From the NCBI GenBank assembly GCA_964444515.1, contig CAYUGY010000006.1:1-26623 (forward strand): a stretch of 26,623 bases of DNA, in the 5' to 3' direction. The notes under the pieces are model-generated. The model ran no database searches and was not told the origin of the DNA. It saw only the letters and a list, made by a program, of their open reading frames with translations. Below, piece by piece: positions 1 to 6,570 of this stretch; within the stretch, counting starts at the first letter, position 1; every line of letters begins with the position of its first letter. The DNA comes from JAIXRY01 sp964444515. GTDB taxonomy: Bacteria > Patescibacteriota > Minisyncoccia > Phycocordibacterales > UBA9973. A program made the translations under genes and the position numbers.

Positions 1-36
1 CAAAGAAAAACCCTTATTTATAAGGGTTTTTCTTTG
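1..36. terminator. Perfect palindromic bidirectional terminator
   Basis: A perfect 16-bp inverted repeat (arms 1-16 and 21-36) with a 4-base TTTA loop. The arms carry CCC/GGG next to A5/T5 runs, so the hairpin can end transcripts on both strands. It probably closes a gene left of the window and insulates the promoter at 47-75. Confidence 0.85.
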
Positions 37-46
37 TCCCTGCCAC

Positions 47-75
47 TTGACTTTTCTATATAAAAGGTGTATAAT
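47..75 (+). promoter_or_regulatory. Sigma70-type promoter of the SPFH-like gene
   Basis: The -35 is TTGACT (47-52), the spacer is 17 bases and the -10 is a perfect TATAAT (70-75). The predicted start of transcription is near 82, giving a leader of about 31 bases before the ATG at 113. Confidence 0.85.
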
Positions 76-112
76 TATATCAGAAAAATAAAAAGTAAAT
101 TACAAATAAAAT

Positions 113-1744
113 ATGGACACAATAACCATCATCACAAGAATTACGATTCTTGTCTTAACACTCACCGGAATAGGCATTTGGCTATTCTTCTGGGTCAGGA
201 GAGCGACTGATACTCGTACTACTCCTCCGACAACTACTGCAGCTGATCACGGACCTCGACAAAAGTCATGGATACCGATCAACTTTATTCATGGAAGTGG
301 AAGTCAGACTGAATACTGGATTTGGGTAGCAATACTTATAATCTTTCCGTCTGCCATACTTTTCATAATCGAAGGATTTCTCAATTATTATTATCCGAAA
401 AGTATTCCTTTCCTCAGCACTACGGTGAACACCTTGGCTGTACTTATTCCAATAAGTAGAGTGAGAAAATCACTAAGAGAGGCTGGAGAAAATGAACTTG
501 TAGGAATCTATTTGTTTAGAGGTCATCAAATTATTGGTGTATCTGGAGGTTTGTTTTTTGAATTTCCAGGTATGCGTGTCAAGAAGACATTCACCGAGGT
601 AATTAGTTTCGACTTTGGAAAGACAGAAGTTCGTGAAGGATCAGTAAAAGACTGGACTGAAATCACAACTGCCACACACGAAACATGCAACTGGGAACAA
701 TTCAAGAAATATTGGATTGCAGACCAGATTGAAGCTCGTGGATGGTTGTTAAGTGATGAAAGAACAGGAACAATGACACCTGAAGAAATTCTGAATTACA
801 TGAATGAAAAAGGGTCAATCCTTGAAAATGAATTCGAGGGAAGACCTGCAGCATCTGGTGCGCCTGAGATAAAAAGTCTCAGGAAACAGATAGAGAAATC
901 TACCACTCATAAGCATATTACTTTGGGACCAAAAGTTTTTGGTAATCTACAAGTAATCCCTGAGAAAATTTTTGATTTTTTCAAAAATGTTCCTGGGTTA
1001 AAAGATGCTGATGAAAATGCACCTGATTTTGTTGAAAAAGATTTTCAGGCTAGAAAAGAGTATTTGATCAAAAATGTGAAAGAAATGACTATTGCTGTAC
1101 TTAACACCGAATTTAAGAAATTCACCCACGCTCAGTTATTAATTTTGACACAAGGAAAAACCTTGAACAAAAAATTAGAGGAAGGGATTGATAATCTTTT
1201 GGCGGGACAAGCAAAAAACAGTAGTGGTCAAAACGCACGCACATCAAACAGACCTGATTTAGGGGTAGACTGCACTATGACAGAAATCAACAAACTCGGT
1301 GCGAGTAAAAAGATTCACGATGCTATCGACGACGCCCAAGAAGCAGCTATCGACAAAGAAGCTACTATTACCGCAGCAGAAGCAGCGAGAGAGGAAGCGA
1401 AAATTAAGGCCGAAGGAGAAAAAAGTAAAACTATTCTTAATGCTGAAGCTGACCAACAGTCTCGTGAGTTAAAACTTGAGGTTACAAGAAAAGAAAATAC
1501 TATCGAGGCTGAACGCGAAGCAAAAATTGTTGAACTCTTAATGGCAGAAGCAACTAAGGAAAAAATTCCAACAGAAGCAGTGCTTCAATTCTTGGCAAAC
1601 AGAGATTTGGCGAAAAACGCCAACCACACATTCTTCACTAATAATGGAAATGGTGGCACCAGCGGAAATCCCGATATGGTAAAACTCTATGCAATGTTCG
1701 AAAGACTTGCTGTAGCATATGAGAAAGGAGGTAGTCATGAATAA
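113..1744 (+). CDS. SPFH/band-7-like membrane protein with C-terminal coiled coil
   Basis: This 543-residue protein has an N-terminal membrane helix (about residues 7-28) and a second hydrophobic stretch (about 69-89), perhaps a third (100-114). The middle is soluble. Residues from about 390 onward hold a GVDCTMTEINKL segment and then a long Ala/Glu/Lys-rich coiled coil (about 415-490) of the kind seen after the SPFH domain of flotillin, stomatin and prohibitin relatives. Such proteins usually oligomerise at membranes as scaffolds. The N-terminal half does not obviously match a canonical SPFH domain, so the family call rests on the C-terminal part. The ATG at 113 sits about 31 bases after the predicted start of transcription and has no clear Shine-Dalgarno site. 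Its last codons overlap the next gene by 8 bases, so the two are probably made together. Its precise role is unknown. Confidence 0.6.
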   Translation: MDTITIITRITILVLTLTGIGIWLFFWVRRATDTRTTPPTTTAADHGPRQKSWIPINFIHGSGSQTEYWIWVAILIIFPSAILFIIEGFLNYYYPKSIPFLSTTVNTLAVLIPISRVRKSLREAGENELVGIYLFRGHQIIGVSGGLFFEFPGMRVKKTFTEVISFDFGKTEVREGSVKDWTEITTATHETCNWEQFKKYWIADQIEARGWLLSDERTGTMTPEEILNYMNEKGSILENEFEGRPAASGAPEIKSLRKQIEKSTTHKHITLGPKVFGNLQVIPEKIFDFFKNVPGLKDADENAPDFVEKDFQARKEYLIKNVKEMTIAVLNTEFKKFTHAQLLILTQGKTLNKKLEEGIDNLLAGQAKNSSGQNARTSNRPDLGVDCTMTEINKLGASKKIHDAIDDAQEAAIDKEATITAAEAAREEAKIKAEGEKSKTILNAEADQQSRELKLEVTRKENTIEAEREAKIVELLMAEATKEKIPTEAVLQFLANRDLAKNANHTFFTNNGNGGTSGNPDMVKLYAMFERLAVAYEKGGSHE

Positions 1745-2387
1745 TCTAATACCGGCTATTATTGTCGGAGCTATTGTTCTTCGTTTCTTTTGGAGAGATG
1801 CTGCTGGGTTAGTTGGTGCTGAAAAATTCCTTGAGAAAAAAGGTAAAGGTATAATCTTTGGATTACTTGCGTGCGCAGCGGTATTACTGCTAGCATATCG
1901 TATTTTTCCAGACATATTACTCAGATGGTACAACAGTGATTGGTTTTGGTGGTCTATTGGTTCAATTGTCGCTGGTTCAATAGCTGTTGGAATGAGGAGT
2001 GCTCTTTTTGGATTCATCATGATTGTCGCTGGTTTAGGTCTAGGTACTTATGATGTTTACACAAACTACAACAATGTTCCATTTGTATGGAACATGGAAG
2101 CAGGTGAAAGTAGGTCATTTACAGTAGAACCTGATCAAATCGGCGAAATAGAAAGACAAGAATATGATGTGTATGTGATTAATCCTCGTGGAGACACCGT
2201 TATCAAAGAGGTTCAACAAAACTCTCGATTGATCAATGAAGTAACACAAAGAAACAATATGGACACACTTTCTCATTTCTCTTATCATGGGAATACATCC
2301 CCAGACAAGTTCAATGGTGGTAGTGGTACATATTGGATCTACACGAAGAAAAAACAACACATAGAATTCAAGTTATTTTACAAATAG
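1737..2387 (+). CDS. Unknown membrane protein, partner of the SPFH-like protein
   Basis: I chose the ATG at 1737 (216 residues) because AAAGGAGG at 1724-1731 lies 5 bases upstream, the only strong Shine-Dalgarno site seen in this window. An upstream in-frame ATG at 1719 precedes that site and is less likely. The protein begins with about four hydrophobic segments (roughly residues 4-17, 45-63, 72-90 and 92-110), followed by a polar C-terminal domain of about 100 residues rich in Tyr, Asn and charged residues, probably outside the membrane. The start overlaps the end of the SPFH-like gene, and a terminator follows directly, so the pair forms a two-gene operon. SPFH proteins often act with a dedicated membrane partner, but this protein does not resemble NfeD that I can see. 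Family not recognised. Confidence 0.8.
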   Translation: MNNLIPAIIVGAIVLRFFWRDAAGLVGAEKFLEKKGKGIIFGLLACAAVLLLAYRIFPDILLRWYNSDWFWWSIGSIVAGSIAVGMRSALFGFIMIVAGLGLGTYDVYTNYNNVPFVWNMEAGESRSFTVEPDQIGEIERQEYDVYVINPRGDTVIKEVQQNSRLINEVTQRNNMDTLSHFSYHGNTSPDKFNGGSGTYWIYTKKKQHIEFKLFYK

Positions 2388-2408
2388 TTCCTTTTTTTGC
2401 CACATGAC

Positions 2409-2440
2409 AATCCCCGCTTTTAATAAGTGGGGATTTTTTT
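2409..2440 (+). terminator. Terminator of the SPFH-like operon
   Basis: An 11-bp stem (2409-2419 with 2425-2435, one G-U pair) has a 5-base loop and is followed by T7 on the plus strand. Confidence 0.85.
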
Positions 2441-2443
2441 ATC

Positions 2444-2477
2444 AAAAAAAACTATGAGCACTGCTCATAGTTTTTTT
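2444..2477. terminator. Terminator of the pilin-like gene pair
   Basis: An inverted repeat (2444-2458 with 2464-2477) is flanked by A8 and T7. Only 6 bases separate it from the previous hairpin. It serves the minus-strand pair ending at 2498 and could also back up the plus-strand terminator. Confidence 0.8.
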
Positions 2478-2497
2478 AAATTAAATATTTTACTTAT

Positions 2498-2827
2498 TTA
2501 ATTAGTGGTCTCTTTTTGATACTTAATCTGCTGATTAATATTTACATTTTTAGGTGAATCGAACTCAAATGAACTGTTGACGAAGGCAATAATGCCCCAT
2601 ACACCCAGCATTATCGTTATGCCGACGATTCCCCAAATAATGTGATCCTTACCTTGTTTACGAGCATCACTTGCCTCTTTACCTCTTATATATTCCATAA
2701 CACCCCACAAGAAAATGATGAGCGCCACAGTAAACAAAAGCGTAATTGCAGGATTGATAATCTTATCTACAATATTATTGTAGAGTTTATCATATGTTAT
2801 AGCGTACGCAATTGTTGGTAAGAACAT
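2498..2827 (-). CDS. VirB2/TrbC-type pilin-like two-helix membrane protein (1 of 5)
   Basis: The protein has 109 residues: a short N-terminus (LPTIAYA, a weak signal-like sequence), then two long hydrophobic helices (about 27-47 and 63-85) separated by a short basic loop containing RGKEASDARKQGK. The second helix holds the LGVWGII pattern shared with its neighbours. This two-helix layout with a positively charged turn is what is known for type IV secretion pilins of the VirB2/TrbC class and for the large family of pilin-like proteins in Patescibacteria. The gene begins 7 bases after the upstream gene stops, so the two are co-transcribed. No Shine-Dalgarno site is visible. The polar tail (SPKNVNINQQ and onward) is specific to this copy. 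Assembly into a real pilus is inference. Confidence 0.65.
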   Translation of the reverse strand: MFLPTIAYAITYDKLYNNIVDKIINPAITLLFTVALIIFLWGVMEYIRGKEASDARKQGKDHIIWGIVGITIMLGVWGIIAFVNSSFEFDSPKNVNINQQIKYQKETTN

Positions 2828-2833
2828 AGTTTA

Positions 2834-3184
2834 TTAACGACAAATTTTACTTGGAACACCATTGATAAGAACAGGTGTAAGAGCCATACCAGGAGGACAA
2901 ACAGCCTGTACAGGACCATTATCTGTTGCACCGGTAACATTTTGAATAATTTTAACAATACCCCATGCAGAAGCCATGACAAAGAGAGCAACAAGTCCGT
3001 ACACAAGCTTTCCTTTTGCTTCTTTTTTCTTATCATCTGATTTTGCAGTGATAAATTCGTACACACTGTACAAGAAGTACAAGAATGCCAACGCCATTAC
3101 AATTTGGATACCAATTTGAATAGCACCGAGTATTCCTGTTCCTGCTGCACTCACATAAGTGAAATTGGGAACTACTGGATTCAT
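2834..3184 (-). CDS. VirB2/TrbC-type pilin-like two-helix membrane protein (2 of 5)
   Basis: The protein has 116 residues and two hydrophobic helices (about 16-44 and 57-82) joined by a short charged loop (AKSDDKKKEAKGK). The second helix ends in the ASAWGIVKII motif, closely matching SVWGLVKIL in the neighbour at 3290-3676, so these are tandem paralogues. No cleavable signal peptide is obvious. The C-terminus has two cysteines (VCPPGM and ICR) that could form a disulfide outside the membrane. It is the first gene of a two-gene unit with its own promoter about 52 bases upstream of the ATG and a terminator after the second gene. The pilin function is inferred from layout and neighbours. Confidence 0.65.
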   Translation of the reverse strand: MNPVVPNFTYVSAAGTGILGAIQIGIQIVMALAFLYFLYSVYEFITAKSDDKKKEAKGKLVYGLVALFVMASAWGIVKIIQNVTGATDNGPVQAVCPPGMALTPVLINGVPSKICR

Positions 3185-3242
3185 AATAAAAAAAATAAAT
3201 TAAACTAATAACGACCGACGCAAAGCATCGAAACGTATACTC

Positions 3243-3273
3243 ATTTTATCACAAAAGTATAGTCAACAGTCAA
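3243..3273 (-). promoter_or_regulatory. Promoter of the pilin-like gene pair
   Basis: On the minus strand an extended -10 TGA-TAAAAT (hexamer 3243-3248) lies 19 bases after TTGACT (3268-3273). A second TTGACT overlaps in tandem (3261-3266). Predicted transcription start is near 3236, giving a leader of about 52 bases. The spacer is slightly long. Confidence 0.55.
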
Positions 3274-3289
3274 CATGCCTGTTGATAGT

Positions 3290-3676
3290 CTATTTTAGAT
3301 GTCTAATCTGTGGTATATATGACCCTCCTAGACCGAAGGTCGTCGAAAGTATTTTGACCAACCCCCAAACAGAAACCATTACAAACAACGCAACAACGCT
3401 GATAATCATTGTTTTTCTTGCATTCTTGACTTCTGTGGGATTACTAGCAGTACGTATTGTATTGGCAATATTCCACAAAAAATAAATAAAAGCGAGAGAG
3501 AAGAGAATCGGAATAACATAGATACCAATCAAACAAGTGAATGCTTCTAATAGTGTTTTGAAATCAGTAAATGTGATTGGACCACCGACAACACAAGCAC
3601 TGCCTCCTGCTGAAGTCGCCGCAAACATACTGACAGGTAGTACTATATTGATAAGTATAAAAAATATTTTTTTCAT
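3290..3676 (-). CDS. VirB2/TrbC-type pilin-like protein with signal peptide (3 of 5)
   Basis: The protein has 128 residues. It starts with a classical signal peptide (MKKIFFILINIVLPVSMFA, likely cut after the Ala) and a short cysteine-containing segment. Two hydrophobic helices follow (about 48-70 and 88-110), with a basic loop between them (ASNPTEVKNARKT). The second helix carries VMVSVWGLVKIL, almost the same as in the gene at 2834-3184. The architecture is that of VirB2/TrbC-type pilins. It lies 14 bases after the preceding gene of the cluster and is probably the last gene of the longer transcript beginning at the methyltransferase or solute-binding gene. No Shine-Dalgarno site is visible. 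Confidence 0.65.
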   Translation of the reverse strand: MKKIFFILINIVLPVSMFAATSAGGSACVVGGPITFTDFKTLLEAFTCLIGIYVIPILFSLAFIYFLWNIANTIRTASNPTEVKNARKTMIISVVALFVMVSVWGLVKILSTTFGLGGSYIPQIRHLK

Positions 3677-3690
3677 ATGATTATATTACT

Positions 3691-4116
3691 TTAATTAAGT
3701 ATTGATTGAATAGTTGCTATAACAGCCTTGGCGACAGTATATGCTCCCAAAAAAATAGCAGTTCCTAACAAGACGTGACCTAAATTACGATGAGCATCGG
3801 TAATCTCCTTTGGGTTTCCACGAGCCATCACATACCTGAAACCAGCCCAAAGAAGAAATAGTGCGATAATTGGAATACCTATTTTCAATACAAATCCAAC
3901 AATTCTGTCTATTAACGACAAAATATCGGTATCAGCTATTGGATTTTCAATTTTTATACTGAGACTAAGGTTTGAAGAAGTTGCCTTCTTTTGTACTGAA
4001 GTACTGTTGCCTGCTCCGAAATCACCGCCACCTGAACCAAAATCAGTAGCCATTACTGATGACGAGGAGACGAGCATTAGTAAGGTAATAAAAAATACTT
4101 TGAGTGTTTTTGACAT
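3691..4116 (-). CDS. VirB2/TrbC-type pilin-like protein with signal peptide (4 of 5)
   Basis: An open frame extends to 4146, but I place the start at the ATG at 4116 (141 residues). A TATAAT (4123-4128) ends exactly 6 bases before that ATG, and the protein then starts with a clean signal peptide (MSKTLKVFFITLLMLVSSSS, then VMA). A Gly/Ser-rich segment follows, then two hydrophobic helices (about 75-97 and 112-135) around the loop ARGNPKEITDAHR. The pattern of an aromatic-rich first helix, RGNP loop and Gly-rich second helix is the classic TrbC/VirB2 pilin pattern and is the clearest in this cluster. The gene is probably made from its own leaderless transcript as well as by read-through. Confidence 0.7.
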   Translation of the reverse strand: MSKTLKVFFITLLMLVSSSSVMATDFGSGGGDFGAGNSTSVQKKATSSNLSLSIKIENPIADTDILSLIDRIVGFVLKIGIPIIALFLLWAGFRYVMARGNPKEITDAHRNLGHVLLGTAIFLGAYTVAKAVIATIQSILN

Positions 4117-4122
4117 GGTTTT

Positions 4123-4128
4123 ATTATA
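4123..4128 (-). promoter_or_regulatory. -10 element predicting a leaderless pilin-like mRNA
   Basis: A perfect TATAAT on the minus strand ends at 4123. The six bases 4122-4117 follow and the A of the ATG is 4116, the expected +1. A -35 match is weak (TTAGTT near 4147-4152), so this is a probable but not certain promoter. Confidence 0.5.
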
Positions 4129-4164
4129 CAACGAATGACTATTCATAACTAAATTGATATGTGA

Positions 4165-4620
4165 TTAAAAGAAAGTATCAAAAGAAGGTTTTTCTCCCGC
4201 AAAAGCAATAATGATTGTCTTTATAATAACCCATGATGCCAAGGCAATAACATACCCGAGAAACAGTCTCCAAATAAGGGTTCTTGCTTGTGTACGAGCC
4301 TTGGCATCACCACCTGAAGTCAAAAATATCCACCCTGCATAAAATAACCCTGCAACAAACATCAAGAAAGCAACTTTGGTTAAGAGTAATTTTATGACGT
4401 TTTGCAGCAATCTCATTAAATCAGTAAAACCACACGCCCGTTGATCGACAGACAACGTTGAGCTAGCTGTCTCCATTGAACCAACACCATTACAAACAAT
4501 AAGCTGACTACTGATAGAATTATCAGCTGCAAAGATTAAAGCAGGAGCAAAGTTTACAACGAAGACAAAAAGAAATGCCGTGAGTGGTAAACAAAATTTA
4601 TTTTTTATAAAAAATTTCAT
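4165..4620 (-). CDS. VirB2/TrbC-type pilin-like protein with signal peptide (5 of 5)
   Basis: The protein has 151 residues. The N-terminus is a signal peptide (hydrophobic core about 12-28, cleavage likely near IFAADN). A loop with two cysteines follows (IVCNGV and RACGF), which could pair in the oxidised exterior. Two hydrophobic helices (about 80-103 and 118-142) flank a charged loop (SGGDAKARTQARTL). This matches the pilin-like layout of the four downstream genes. It starts 5 bases after the solute-binding gene stops, so it is co-transcribed with it, and no Shine-Dalgarno site is seen. Function beyond the family layout is inference. Confidence 0.65.
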   Translation of the reverse strand: MKFFIKNKFCLPLTAFLFVFVVNFAPALIFAADNSISSQLIVCNGVGSMETASSTLSVDQRACGFTDLMRLLQNVIKLLLTKVAFLMFVAGLFYAGWIFLTSGGDAKARTQARTLIWRLFLGYVIALASWVIIKTIIIAFAGEKPSFDTFF

Positions 4621-4625
4621 ATATA

Positions 4626-5939
4626 TTATCTAACAGAAACTAATAAAGATTCTGCTTTTATTAATGCTTCACCTATTTTCATGCGACCAGTAACTATATT
4701 ACTTATCATATCACGAAAAACTGCATCACTTTGTACTGGTGATGGATCGTACCATATTTTTGAAATCAATGACTGTGTGTCAAAGATGGTGCCATAATTT
4801 GAACTAGTAGCATTTGTACTGATAGTGGTTCGATGTACAGGCGAAAGATTATAGGCCACATCGAATGTTTTTAATAATTCGGAATCTGCGAACATAACAA
4901 GCACATTACTGGCACCTGTCGGATTTAGTGAATTTTTTAACGAAGAAAGTGAATACAGTCTACTGATAGTTGTTTTCTTGTCTGTTCCACGAATCTGAGG
5001 GACACCAGTTGGAGCAAAATTCAAATTAGGGTTTCGTTCTCGTAAATTTAATAACTCACTAGCAAAACCAAAATAATACGCCAAATCACCTCCAAGAAAT
5101 GCTTCTCGAGAATTTACTAATGAACGATTCCATGAATAAAAATCATCATACGGATTAGAAAATCTGGTGTAAAAAGACAGAATTGTCTCTGCGGTAGACA
5201 CACCATCCTTGTTAGCATACGATGCAAAATTTGACTGATATAAATATGAACCATTGGCGCCAACAGACCGAGTGACGATTTGGTTACCTGACTGAAAGAA
5301 AAGTGTTGCTATAATATATTTTGCATTCGCCACATTATCAAAGAGACCCAAAGCAAAAGTTGAGCGGGTCAATTTTGTTCCAATAGATTTAATATTAATG
5401 GCATCAATATACCTTCCCGCCTCATCCCAATACTGTATTGGTTCAGCGATACCAGCATTAGACAGCACATCTCGATTATAAAAAAGTACCAATGGATCGT
5501 TTGCAACAGGAATACCCAGTAACCCATTCTGTGTGATAAGTGATTCACTTGCTTCTATGTATGTTTGTCGAAATATTGCCTCAGGAAATGTAACAAACGG
5601 AACTGGTTGAATCCTTGGGCTCAGTGACACAAGAAGATCATTTGGAAACAGAATCAAGTCCGGTTGCGTACCGTCAGCCAAAGCTTCGGTTAGTGTATCT
5701 TTGAATGTTTCTTCAGGAATTTCTATATAGTTTAAATTGAGCGTCTTATCTTTTTGATAAAGCAAATTACTAATATAAGAGAATTTATTCGAAGGTAATG
5801 TTCCCCAGATAGTTACTATCCCAGTATCTACCGTTGTTGTAGAACTTGTCGGTGTTGGAATAAAACCAGAAAAAATCATGATTGCTACAATCAATGCAAC
5901 TCCGCAAACAATAGAAAGAATTATTTGAAAACGATTCAT
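4626..5939 (-). CDS. Membrane-anchored extracellular solute-binding protein (family 1-like)
   Basis: The protein has 437 residues. An N-terminal hydrophobic helix (about 6-28) anchors it; no lipobox cysteine is seen, so it is probably not a lipoprotein. The rest resembles an ABC-type solute-binding protein of the sugar-binding (MalE/UgpB-like) class: a VTIWGTL strand near residue 42, PDLILFPNDLL near 93, GIPVANDPLVLFYNRDVLSNAGI near 145-167 followed by a Trp, and a late AFLGGDLAYYFGFASE segment. No ABC permease or ATPase gene lies nearby; instead it sits between a methyltransferase and pilin-like genes. This suggests a receptor or surface role in the pilin cluster rather than classical import, which is inference. 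A -10 element inside the end of the methyltransferase gene could drive it. Confidence 0.7.
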   Translation of the reverse strand: MNRFQIILSIVCGVALIVAIMIFSGFIPTPTSSTTTVDTGIVTIWGTLPSNKFSYISNLLYQKDKTLNLNYIEIPEETFKDTLTEALADGTQPDLILFPNDLLVSLSPRIQPVPFVTFPEAIFRQTYIEASESLITQNGLLGIPVANDPLVLFYNRDVLSNAGIAEPIQYWDEAGRYIDAINIKSIGTKLTRSTFALGLFDNVANAKYIIATLFFQSGNQIVTRSVGANGSYLYQSNFASYANKDGVSTAETILSFYTRFSNPYDDFYSWNRSLVNSREAFLGGDLAYYFGFASELLNLRERNPNLNFAPTGVPQIRGTDKKTTISRLYSLSSLKNSLNPTGASNVLVMFADSELLKTFDVAYNLSPVHRTTISTNATSSNYGTIFDTQSLISKIWYDPSPVQSDAVFRDMISNIVTGRMKIGEALIKAESLLVSVR

Positions 5940-5941
5940 AT

Positions 5942-6466
5942 TTATATTGAAAAAATTATACCATAATGATGCGATCCAGCAGTAAGTGTTCCGTTACGAT
6001 GAAAATTATTTTTTACAAAAAGTGTTTCTGTTTGTGATAACGTTATAACATCTTCTGGTTTTGGACCAAGTCCACCAAACGAACTACTCCAGTCAACAAC
6101 GACAACCTTTCCCCCTGGTTTCAAGATACGAATAATTTCTTTGAGGGCAGACTCTTTATCTCTCAATTGAAACAAAATATTCGCCAAGATAACGACGTCG
6201 ACAGAATGTTTTGCCAGCTTTGTACCATTTAGTCGTTCAACGTCACCCCACAACACTTCGATATTATTCAAATGCAGTTTTTGTGCGTCATTACTCAAAC
6301 GTACCAGTAAATCTTTCTGCACTTCGAGCGCATATACTCTGCCATTTGTTCCAATTCTTTTTGCACATGCAAAACTATAGGCACCAATTCCAGCTCCAAC
6401 ATCAAGCACCACAGCACCAGGAGTAATTCCAGCTTGAGAAATAATTGTATCGGGATTAGAAAACAT
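5942..6466 (-). CDS. Class I SAM-dependent methyltransferase
   Basis: The protein has 174 residues and one Rossmann-type methyltransferase domain. Motif I is VVLDVGAGIGAYSFACA (about residues 19-35), the acidic ribose-binding residue is in YALEVQ, GDVE follows after about 75 residues, and a VVILANILFQLRDKESAL segment with ILKPGGKVVVVDW (about 92-125) gives motifs IV-VI. The substrate cannot be told from the sequence; the layout is like UbiE/Methyltransf_11 relatives. It is the first gene of the cluster that continues into the solute-binding protein and pilin-like genes. The ATG at 6466 coincides with the predicted start of transcription, so the mRNA should be leaderless. Confidence 0.8.
   Translation of the reverse strand: MFSNPDTIISQAGITPGAVVLDVGAGIGAYSFACAKRIGTNGRVYALEVQKDLLVRLSNDAQKLHLNNIEVLWGDVERLNGTKLAKHSVDVVILANILFQLRDKESALKEIIRILKPGGKVVVVDWSSSFGGLGPKPEDVITLSQTETLFVKNNFHRNGTLTAGSHHYGIIFSI
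5955..5963 (-). promoter_or_regulatory. Extended -10 promoter of the solute-binding protein gene
   Basis: TGG-TATAAT on the minus strand (hexamer 5955-5960) lies in the last codons of the methyltransferase gene. Predicted transcription start is near 5948, 9 bases before the ATG at 5939. No good -35 is seen. Confidence 0.5.
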
Positions 6467-6472
6467 ATATAT

Positions 6473-6481
6473 AGTATAGCA
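6473..6481 (-). promoter_or_regulatory. Extended -10 promoter giving a leaderless methyltransferase mRNA
   Basis: TGC-TATACT on the minus strand (hexamer 6473-6478). Six bases separate the hexamer from the A of the ATG at 6466, exactly the usual distance to +1. There is no good -35, as expected when TGn is present. Confidence 0.6.
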
Positions 6482-6528
6482 GACGGAAGTATTGAGTATA
6501 AGGAATAAGTATGAGGAAAATCATAAAC

Positions 6529-6561
6529 AAAAAAGCGAAACATTATATGTTTCGCTTTTTT
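6529..6561. terminator. gyrA terminator (bidirectional palindrome)
   Basis: A perfect 15-bp inverted repeat (6529-6543 with 6547-6561) has A6/T6 outer arms and a GCG/CGC inner stem. It lies 9 bases after the gyrA stop on the minus strand and separates gyrA from the methyltransferase cluster. Confidence 0.9.
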
Positions 6562-6570
6562 AATAAAATC

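Noticed and set aside
2797..3066. 89-codon minus-strand frame overlapping the pilin gene
   Set aside because: Leu/Gln-rich shadow translation of the pilin-like gene at 2834-3184 in another frame.
3282..3485. 67-codon plus-strand open frame
   Set aside because: It is antisense to the pilin-like gene at 3290-3676, which has a signal peptide and family-like helices.
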